Assembly: GCA_900548255.1 (NCBI GenBank)
Contig: URKH01000030.1
Span: 1-23,010, forward strand
Source of the DNA: an uncultured Collinsella sp.
Lineage (GTDB): Bacteria; Actinomycetota; Coriobacteriia; Coriobacteriales; Coriobacteriaceae
Length of the DNA stretch: 23,010 nt
Reading direction: 5' to 3'
A model generated the notes under the pieces. The model was given only the letters and a program-made list of their open reading frames with translations, searched no databases and had not been told where the DNA came from. Position numbers and translations under genes: made by a program. How positions within the stretch are numbered: the stretch's first letter is position 1; every line of letters begins with the position of its first letter. Below are positions 7,544 through 12,866 of this stretch, piece after piece.

Positions 7544-7576
7544 CGAGGGAGGCCGGACGTGGCCTTCCTCGTTTTT
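7544..7576 (+). terminator. Rho-independent terminator with no obvious upstream gene
   Basis: CGAGGGAGGCC (7544-7554) pairs with GGCCTTCCTCG (7561-7571) around a 6-nt loop, with one G-U, followed by T5. No + strand gene remains directly upstream, so it is either an orphan of a lost gene or part of the decayed region. Confidence 0.75.
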
Positions 7577-7668
7577 ATTCATGGACTTTAGTCCGTGCCG
7601 CGCGGCACGCGCGGCATAGAAAGCCACCCGCTCAGCGGGTGGAGGCCAATTTCCGCTACGCGACAAAA

Positions 7669-7719
7669 ACCTTCCCCCTAGCATGAGGATTGTTCAGGTC
7701 ATCATACTAGGGGGAAGGT
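7669..7719 (+). promoter_or_regulatory. Leader hairpin masking the tnpA Shine-Dalgarno
   Basis: ACCTTCCCCCTAG (7669-7681) and CTAGGGGGAAGGT (7707-7719) form a perfect 13-bp inverted repeat with a 25-nt loop. The right arm contains the purine-rich ribosome binding site of tnpA. Known IS200 elements use a 5' leader stem-loop to hide the transposase ribosome binding site, and this matches that layout. Confidence 0.75.
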
Positions 7720-7787
7720 GATTGCTGTGGCCCAGAAAGCCAACAGCCTCGCGTACACGAAATGGCTGTGCAAGTACCGCATCGCAC
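7718..7787 (+). pseudogene. tnpA (IS200 transposase) N-terminal fragment
   Basis: From GTG at 7718 or 7727 the frame reads VAQKANSLAYTKWLCKYRI, matching the start of IS200-type Y1 transposases (SLAHTKWMCKYHIVF in typical members). Similarity stops after ~20 codons, before the HUH motif and catalytic Tyr, so no active enzyme is encoded. The same frame continues as unrelated shadow sequence of the degV-like fragment. Confidence 0.8.
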
Positions 7788-7788
7788 C

Positions 7789-8004
7789 GAGGTCAAGCTC
7801 ATCGCCGCCATCGTCGAGAAGCACCCCAAGGTGCGCTTTGCCGCGAGCCGCACCTCGGCCCACGCCGACCTCTACGACCGCATGGAGCAGGCCCTGTGCG
7901 AGCGCGTGGCCAACGCGGTGGAGGTCGTCCGCTCCGACATCAGCCCCGCGCTTCTTGTCCACACCGGTCCAAACCTCGTGGGTGTGGCGGTCCAGGGACT
8001 CTAG
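7789..8004 (+). pseudogene. DegV-like protein, C-terminal fragment
   Basis: About 71 codons in a different frame from the tnpA remnant, ending at TAG 8004. The ending SDISPALLVHTGPNLVGVAV resembles the C-terminus of DegV fatty-acid-binding proteins, which close with a HTGPG-type loop followed by a hydrophobic strand. The N-terminal ~200 residues are absent. An ATG at 7762 opens this frame, but its first codons are inside the IS200 remnant and it has no ribosome binding site. A truncated relic is the best reading; the family call is moderate. Confidence 0.55.
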
Positions 8005-8038
8005 CGGAGGCGGGGCGTCCTGCCCCAAAAACAAATGC

Positions 8039-8088
8039 AAAAGACGAGCACTTCTTGCCGCTCAATCGGCAAGAAGCGCTCGTCTTTT
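8039..8088. terminator. Strong bidirectional terminator after the ROK gene
   Basis: AAAAGACGAGC (8039-8049) plus CTTCTTGCCG (8051-8060) pair with CGGCAAGAAG (8067-8076) plus GCTCGTCTTTT (8078-8088), a ~21-bp stem with one A/C mismatch and a 6-nt loop. It ends the minus-strand PTS-GH172-ROK unit. The frameshifted end of the ROK reading frame runs into this hairpin, which supports a real frame error upstream. Confidence 0.93.
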
Positions 8089-8997
8089 CTTAACGCGTTG
8101 TATGGCGGAGAGAGCGCAAGTTACGCGAGCGCCCTTCTTGCCAGCTCGGCCGCGCCGAGGATTCCTTGGTCGCCGCCGCAGCCCGGGGCGCAGATGTAGC
8201 TCCTTAAGCTCGGCGGTCTGGATGTAGCCACCCAGATATTCGAGGGTCTTCTTGCGGACGATGCCGTAGAGCTGCTCCTGGTGCATCACGCCGCCGCCGA
8301 GGACGATGCGGCGAGGCGAGTACATGAGCACGAGGTTCGCGCACATCTGCCCCAGATAATCCCCCTCGAGCGCCCACACCTCATCGTTGTCCGCGAGCTC
8401 GGCCGCGGGCTTTCCCCAGCGCGCGGCGATGGCGGGGCCGGAGGCGAGCCCCTCGAGACAGCTCGCGTGGCTCGGGCAGACGCAGCGTCCCTCCTCGGTG
8501 GGACGGGTCCTTACCAGCATGTGACCGGCCTCGGGGTGCAGCATGCCGTGAAGGAGTCTGCCCGCGCACATGACGCCCGCGCCCACGCCGGTGCCGATGG
8601 TCACGTAGACGGCGTCCTCGAGCCCCTTGCAGCAGCCGAAGACCACTTCGCCGAGGCAGGCAACGTTCACGTCCGTGTCGTAGGCCACCGGAATCCCGAG
8701 GGCGTCGGCGAACGCGGCGCGAAGACCATGGCCTCGCCACGCGAGCTTGGGCGTCTGGAGGATGGAGCCGTAGCGCTCGTCGTTGGGGTCGACGCAGGTC
8801 GGGCCGAAGGCGCCGATGCCCAACGCGTCCACATCGCGGGCGGTGAACCACTCGATCATCTGCGGGACGGTCTTGGCGGGCGTAAGCGTCGGGGTCTCCA
8901 TACGGTCGAGGACCTCGCCGTCGCCGGACACCACGGCACAGACCATCTTGGTCCCGCCGGCTTCGAGGGCGCCGAGCCTCATTTGCTTTTCGCTCAT
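8062..8997 (-). CDS. ROK-family sugar kinase (fructokinase-like), C-terminus frameshifted
   Basis: An ATP-dependent hexokinase of the ROK family, closest in pattern to bacterial fructokinases. It opens with RLGALEAGGTKMVCAVV (phosphate-binding loop), has GIGAFGP, the catalytic-region DTDVNVACLGE, the ATP-site ITVGTGVGAG-like stretch (read as VTIGTGVGAG), and the zinc-binding pattern GH...CVCPSHASCLEGLASGPA. In frame, the last ~40 residues become Arg-rich and run into the terminator. Removing one base (the extra T at about 8197 on the + strand) restores APGCGGDQGILGAAELARRA with a stop at 8121-8123, giving a normal 291-residue kinase. So there is a +1 indel, either true or a sequence error. 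ATG 8997 follows AAGGAGG. Last gene of the PTS-GH172 unit. Confidence 0.88.
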   Translation of the reverse strand: MSEKQMRLGALEAGGTKMVCAVVSGDGEVLDRMETPTLTPAKTVPQMIEWFTARDVDALGIGAFGPTCVDPNDERYGSILQTPKLAWRGHGLRAAFADALGIPVAYDTDVNVACLGEVVFGCCKGLEDAVYVTIGTGVGAGVMCAGRLLHGMLHPEAGHMLVRTRPTEEGRCVCPSHASCLEGLASGPAIAARWGKPAAELADNDEVWALEGDYLGQMCANLVLMYSPRRIVLGGGVMHQEQLYGIVRKKTLEYLGGYIQTAELKELHLRPGLRRRPRNPRRGRAGKKGARVTCALSAIQRVKKRRALLAD

Positions 8998-9014
8998 GTG
9001 ATCCTCCTTACAAA

Positions 9015-9049
9015 GGGACGCCCGCAGTCATGGTCAACCGCGGGCGCCC
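9015..9049 (-). other. Intercistronic hairpin between the GH172 and ROK genes
   Basis: GGGACGCCCGC (9015-9025) faces GCGGGCGCCC (9040-9049): seven contiguous G-C-rich pairs plus three after a one-base bulge, 14-nt loop. There is no T-run, so it is not a clear terminator; it could set mRNA stability between the two cistrons. Confidence 0.55.
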
Positions 9050-9076
9050 ATAACGTTGGCTTGTTTCGAGGCGACC

Positions 9077-10201
9077 CTACCTGGGCACGCGGTCCTGCCT
9101 TGCGGCAAACGGGGCGAGCACGGCATGCGGCTCGCTTTGGTACCAGTAGGCGACGGTGGAGATGTCGTCCTCGCGCTCGTAGAGCTTGATGTCGTCGTTG
9201 CCGAGGTCCTGGAACGTCACGCGCAGGTCCTCCTTGAACGAGATCGGGTCGGGAAGGTGCCACCTGTAGAGGCCGTGCCTGGGCAGCGCGTCGTCGTTAG
9301 TCGCGAGCATCGGATTCGGGTTCGGCTTGCCCGCGCTGAAGCGGTCGCGCGTGGCGTCGCGCGTCGAGCGGTACGGGTAGCCGGCGAACAGCGTGTTGAA
9401 GCACTGCGCCTCGGGCAGCGCGTGGGGCGGCCTGTCGAGGAAGGCCCAGGCACCGCCGAAGTAGTCCTCGGCTCCCGTCGAGGTGACCGTGGGGAACTCC
9501 TCGTCGCCGTCGAGGAAGAACTTCATCTCGCCCTCGCCCCACCAATAGCGCTCCAGGGCGCACAGGGCCATGTAGGTGCCGACGTAGTAGCCCTTGCCGC
9601 GCACGCCGTCGAGCACGGTGTAGTCGACGCCCCTGCGGGTGCTGCGCTCGCGGTTAAAGCGGGCGTGGAAGTACATGGCGTCGTCCGGCACGTCGGTGAG
9701 CGCGTAGTTGAACGTGTAGAAGATGTACTTAATGAACCCGGGGTGCTCGCTCGTAAGCGTGACCTTGGCGTGCTTCCTGAAGGGCATCTCGAAGTAGCAG
9801 TTCATGCCGCCCGTCGGGTTCACGCAGATGGGCATCGAGTTGACGATGGCGCGCTCACCGAAGCCGTTGCAGAAGAAGTCGCCGACAGGGCACTCGACCG
9901 AGGGGGTCTCCTCGTCGTCCCAGTAGAAGCGCAGCACGAGGTCACGCATGACGAAGCTGCCGGCGGCGGTCTTGTCGGGGACGGTCATCCAGATGTGGCG
10001 GATGATGCCGGGGCCCTCGATGTCCGCGAGCGTGATGGTCTCGCCGGACTCAAGGGGCACGCAGCACGAGCCCTTGCGGCCGACGCCGAGGTGGCTGGCC
10101 GACATGGCGGCGCGGCCCTTCTCGCCCGTGATGTTCTCGGGGGTGATGGCGCGGCTTTCCTCACCGCCGTGCATCCACACGTCCTTAAGGAACTCTCTCA
10201 T
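9077..10201 (-). CDS. DUF2961/GH172-family glycoside hydrolase
   Basis: A 374-residue protein of the DUF2961 family, now glycoside hydrolase family 172. Characterised members are alpha-fructofuranosidases/difructose-dianhydride enzymes and alpha-arabinofuranosidases, built as oligomers of jelly-roll subunits. Visible landmarks are GPGIIRHIWMTVP (about 63-75), the bulk strand region VPVGDFFCNGFGE-like (read as CPVGDFFCNGFGE, 104-116), YWWGEGEMKFFLDGDEEFP (219-237) and STGAEDYFGGAW (241-252). The acidic residues in the last two segments (E223/E225 and E245) are the likely catalytic pair by family position; this is inference. There is no signal peptide, so it acts in the cytosol on imported sugar. 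It lies 12 nt after the PTS IIA gene and before the ROK kinase. ATG 10201 follows AGGAGG. Confidence 0.87.
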   Translation of the reverse strand: MREFLKDVWMHGGEESRAITPENITGEKGRAAMSASHLGVGRKGSCCVPLESGETITLADIEGPGIIRHIWMTVPDKTAAGSFVMRDLVLRFYWDDEETPSVECPVGDFFCNGFGERAIVNSMPICVNPTGGMNCYFEMPFRKHAKVTLTSEHPGFIKYIFYTFNYALTDVPDDAMYFHARFNRERSTRRGVDYTVLDGVRGKGYYVGTYMALCALERYWWGEGEMKFFLDGDEEFPTVTSTGAEDYFGGAWAFLDRPPHALPEAQCFNTLFAGYPYRSTRDATRDRFSAGKPNPNPMLATNDDALPRHGLYRWHLPDPISFKEDLRVTFQDLGNDDIKLYEREDDISTVAYWYQSEPHAVLAPFAARQDRVPR

Positions 10202-10213
10202 CGTCGACCTCCT

Positions 10214-10612
10214 CTATTCGTCGTCGTCGCACTCGGCGGAACTGGCACCGTTCACGTAGATGATCTGCTGGCGCGCCTCGTTGACGAGGGCGTCGAAGTC
10301 GAGTTTCTCGTCGGGGCGCGCGAGCGCGACCGTCATGGCGAGCGGGAGGTTGACACCCGCGATCACGTGGATCCGGTCGGAGGCGAAGCGGGAAAAGCGC
10401 TGGTTCACGCTGCCGCCGTACGCGTCGGTGAGGACGACGACCTCGTCAGTGCCCGAAAGAGCCGCCTCGACCGCCGCGTCGAGCCCCTCGCCGTTGTCGT
10501 TCACGTAGGCGCACACGGCGTTGACGGCGTCGCCCTTACCCGTAAGGAACTCGAGGGTGTCCTTGAAGCCCTGGGCGAGAAGGGAATGGCTCGCCACAAC
10601 TATCTTTCTCAT
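10214..10612 (-). CDS. PTS mannose-family EIIA component
   Basis: A 132-residue cytosolic EIIA of the mannose/fructose/sorbose PTS family. It accepts phosphate from HPr on His9 in IVVASHSLLAQGF and passes it to EIIB. The conserved VVLTDAYGGSVNQ and VIAGVNLPLAM segments are present. The C-terminus is acidic (DDDE). It is separate from EIIB, unlike E. coli ManX, which fuses both. The gene follows EIID by 26 nt with a weak ribosome binding site (AAGAGA, then GGTGA), and precedes the GH172 gene by 12 nt. Confidence 0.95.
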   Translation of the reverse strand: MRKIVVASHSLLAQGFKDTLEFLTGKGDAVNAVCAYVNDNGEGLDAAVEAALSGTDEVVVLTDAYGGSVNQRFSRFASDRIHVIAGVNLPLAMTVALARPDEKLDFDALVNEARQQIIYVNGASSAECDDDE

Positions 10613-10638
10613 TGATTCACCAATCTCTTGGGTCGAAG

Positions 10639-11472
10639 CTAGGCGAGGATGCCGGCGGCGGAGGCGACCATCGCGAGGACGATCACCACGAGGATGAGGG
10701 CCGTCATGCTCGCGTTCTTCTTGGTAAGAAGGTAATACGCGCTTCCCGTGATGGCGGCGGGGATCATGGCAGGCAGGATCTTGTCGAGCAGCGGCTGAAT
10801 CTCCATCGCGACGTCGCCGAAGCTGAAGCTAATCGGGCAGGTGACGCCAATGACCGAGGCGATGAGGCAGCCGACCACGGTGAGGCCGAGCACGGAGGCG
10901 GCGGCAGTGAGGTTGGGAAGCTTCTCGCTGAAGTCGGTGACGAGCTTCACGCCCTGCTTGTAGCCGAACTCGAGGGCGTGCATGCGGACCCAGAAGATGG
11001 CCAGGATGAGCGCGAACCAGATGCCGGCTCCCACGGGGTTGCCCTCGATGGCCATGTAGGCGGCGATGGAGCCCATGATGGTCGGGATCATGGTCATGAG
11101 CAGGGAGTCGCCGACGCCGGCGAGCGGTCCCATGGTGCCGATCTTCAGGTCTTGGACGGCGTCCGCCGCCGCTAGGCCGTCGCGCTCCTCCATGGCCACG
11201 CAGGCGCCAAGGATGATGGCGGCGAGCCAAGGCTGGGTGTTGTAGTAGCGGAAGTGGTTGTTGAGCGCTTGCTTATAGTCCTCGTCGTTCGTGTAGATCT
11301 TCCTCAGGACCGGCGAGAGGGCGTAGGCGACTGAGGCGCCCTGCTGGGTCTGGTAGTTGAAGGTGCACACGCTCATGAGCCAGCGCCAGTTCGCGTTGCG
11401 CAGGTCCTTCTTGGTGACCTTGTAGCCGGAGGGCTTGCCCTCGGCGACGGCGGTGATGTTCTCGTTTTCCAT
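10639..11472 (-). CDS. PTS mannose-family EIID component
   Basis: A 277-residue membrane subunit IID of the mannose-type permease. Typical segments are NWRWLMSVCTFNYQTQQGAS near the N-terminus, NTQPWLAAIILGACVAMEE, and IGTMGPLAGVGDSLLMTMIP (the family's strongest signature), followed by hydrophobic helices at about 130-165, 190-215 and 230-277. With IIC it forms the sugar channel. It starts 2 nt after the IIC stop codon, implying translational coupling. Confidence 0.96.
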   Translation of the reverse strand: MENENITAVAEGKPSGYKVTKKDLRNANWRWLMSVCTFNYQTQQGASVAYALSPVLRKIYTNDEDYKQALNNHFRYYNTQPWLAAIILGACVAMEERDGLAAADAVQDLKIGTMGPLAGVGDSLLMTMIPTIMGSIAAYMAIEGNPVGAGIWFALILAIFWVRMHALEFGYKQGVKLVTDFSEKLPNLTAAASVLGLTVVGCLIASVIGVTCPISFSFGDVAMEIQPLLDKILPAMIPAAITGSAYYLLTKKNASMTALILVVIVLAMVASAAGILA

Positions 11473-11474
11473 GG

Positions 11475-12260
11475 TTACTCATCCTCTCCGATGAAGGCGT
11501 CTGCGGAAGCGTGGGCGGCGAGCTCGGTGTCCCTCTCGGCACGCTGGTAGAACGCAATCGCGAGGGCAACGCCGACGATGGCGGCGCCGATGATGGGCAC
11601 GTTCAGGAAGGCCGAGAGGAAGAAGCCGGCGAGCAGGTACTGGAAGTACTTGGCGGTTGGCATGTAGCGGAGCAGCATGGCGATACCGACGGCCGGGAGC
11701 ATCTTGCCGGCGAGGGTGAGGCCGGAGAGGAACCACTGGGGCATGACCTCGAGGAGCCAGTTGACGGCGGGCTGGCCGAGCGTCACGGAGACAAAGACGG
11801 GCAGGGCGGCGCACAGGCCGAAGAGCGCGGGGCAGACCCACAGGATGGCGTTCATCTGATTGAACTTACCCTCGTTGCAGAACTTCTGGGACTTCTCGAC
11901 GACAAAGCCGTTGAGGATCTTGGCGACGACGTCGAGCTGGATGCCGAGCATGCCGACCGGCAGGCCGATGGCGAGACCCGTGTCGGAGCCCAGGGTCACG
12001 CCGTAGGCGGTGGCGATGATGGCCATCGTGCCGTAGTCGGGAATGGAGGAGCCGCCGAAGCCCGCGACGCCGAGCTGCATGAGCTGAATGGTGCCGCCGA
12101 TGACAAGGCCGGTCTTCCAGTCGCCCATGACGACTCCGGTGATGAGGCCCCAGAAAACGGCGTAATTGACGAAGATCATCGGGATGCCGTAGTAGTCCAC
12201 GTGCTTGATGAAGGCCAGCAGGGTCAAAAGGACGACCTGCAGGATAGTGAAGTTGACCAT
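11475..12260 (-). CDS. PTS mannose-family EIIC component
   Basis: A 261-residue integral membrane permease subunit IIC. It carries the N-terminal helix LLTLLAFIKHVDYYG, the family segment GVVMGDWKTGLVIGGTIQLM, then GFGGSSIPDYGTMAIIATAY and several further hydrophobic helices to about residue 235, with a charged C-terminal tail. It makes the translocation path with IID. The gene is 9 nt after the IIB stop and overlaps the spacing of IID by only 2 nt, within one operon. Specificity within the mannose/fructose/sorbose group cannot be read from sequence alone. Confidence 0.96.
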   Translation of the reverse strand: MVNFTILQVVLLTLLAFIKHVDYYGIPMIFVNYAVFWGLITGVVMGDWKTGLVIGGTIQLMQLGVAGFGGSSIPDYGTMAIIATAYGVTLGSDTGLAIGLPVGMLGIQLDVVAKILNGFVVEKSQKFCNEGKFNQMNAILWVCPALFGLCAALPVFVSVTLGQPAVNWLLEVMPQWFLSGLTLAGKMLPAVGIAMLLRYMPTAKYFQYLLAGFFLSAFLNVPIIGAAIVGVALAIAFYQRAERDTELAAHASADAFIGEDE

Positions 12261-12269
12261 ATTTCCCCC

Positions 12270-12743
12270 TTAGATGAGGTCTGCGACGGAGACGGGCTTG
12301 TCGGCGGGCACGAACTGGGCCGTCACCTTGACGCCACGGGCGATGAGCGCCTTGTAGCTCTGGACGTTCTCGGCGGAGGCGTAGGCGCGCTGGGTGAGCT
12401 GGATGCCGTCCTCCTTGACGAGCGAGCCGCCGACGACCAGCGACGGGAGCTCGACGCCCGACTCGACCAGGCGAAGCATCGTCTCGGGCTCCTTGGCGAT
12501 GACGAAGACCTTCTCGCGGTCGTACTTGCCCGCGGCGAAGTTCTTGAGCGCGGTCTGCTCGGAGATGATCGAAACGGCCATGCCCGCGGGGCGCGCCATC
12601 CTCATGGTGGACTTCAGGACCTCGTCGCCGGCGACCTTGTCGTCGATGACCATGACTCGGGTCGCGCCCGACACCGGGGCCCACTGCGTCACGATGATGC
12701 CGTGAAGCAGACGATTGTCGATTCGTGCCATAACAACACTCAT
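12270..12743 (-). CDS. PTS mannose-family EIIB component
   Basis: A 157-residue cytosolic EIIB. The phosphorylated His is His14 in ARIDNRLLHGIIVTQW, the hallmark of the mannose-family IIB. Other typical parts are RVMVIDDKVAGDEVLKSTM and the late VVGGSLVKEDGIQLTQRAYA. The ATG at 12743 has TAGGAG upstream and starts exactly where family members do; the frame stays open to 12812 but those codons are in the promoter region. It is the first structural gene after the LevR-like regulator, and in LevR systems this subunit also phosphorylates the regulator. Confidence 0.95.
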   Translation of the reverse strand: MSVVMARIDNRLLHGIIVTQWAPVSGATRVMVIDDKVAGDEVLKSTMRMARPAGMAVSIISEQTALKNFAAGKYDREKVFVIAKEPETMLRLVESGVELPSLVVGGSLVKEDGIQLTQRAYASAENVQSYKALIARGVKVTAQFVPADKPVSVADLI

Positions 12744-12866
12744 GTTTGCTCCTATCAAATGAAGTTTTGCGTTCGGTACTGCCTCGGCGCTATCCGGATT
12801 CGCGCCGGGCAAGGGGTTATCGGATTATTGAGGACGCGCGGTCAGCTTGCGGCGGCGCGGGGAAGG
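12744..12866 (-). promoter_or_regulatory. Spacer between the LevR-like gene and the PTS genes
   Basis: This 123-nt spacer should hold the PTS promoter if the unit is separately controlled. It contains a hairpin CGGCGC (12785-12790)/GCGCCG (12802-12807) whose loop includes the palindrome ATCCGGAT. I looked for a sigma-54 -24/-12 element: the best match (GGCA...GCAA, minus strand, about 12765-12783) has 11 instead of 10 nt between GG and GC, so it does not qualify. No clear sigma-70 pair is visible. Confidence 0.4.

Larger units (their letters stand above)
7580..7787 (+). mobile_element. IS200/IS605-family left-end remnant
   Basis: The left end and first ~20 tnpA codons of an IS200/IS605 element. 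Several hairpins precede the gene: a CTTTAG-loop hairpin (7580-7597), the palindrome GTGCCGCGCGGCAC (7595-7608), and a perfect 8-bp hairpin CCACCCGCTCAGCGGGTGG (7624-7642), the kind of subterminal hairpin recognised by Y1 transposases. Then comes the leader hairpin over the tnpA ribosome binding site. The right end and most of tnpA are gone; the sequence passes into a degV-like fragment at about 7788. The exact outer boundary is uncertain. Confidence 0.75.

Noticed and set aside
9056..10615. 519-codon open frame on the + strand
   Set aside because: It is antisense to the GH172 and EIIA genes, which match known families. Its composition (Val, Glu, Ala, Arg, Asp) is typical of antisense high-GC frames.
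12765..12783. Sigma-54 -24/-12 promoter before the PTS genes
   Set aside because: GG and GC are 11 nt apart rather than the required 10, and the consensus TTGC is absent.
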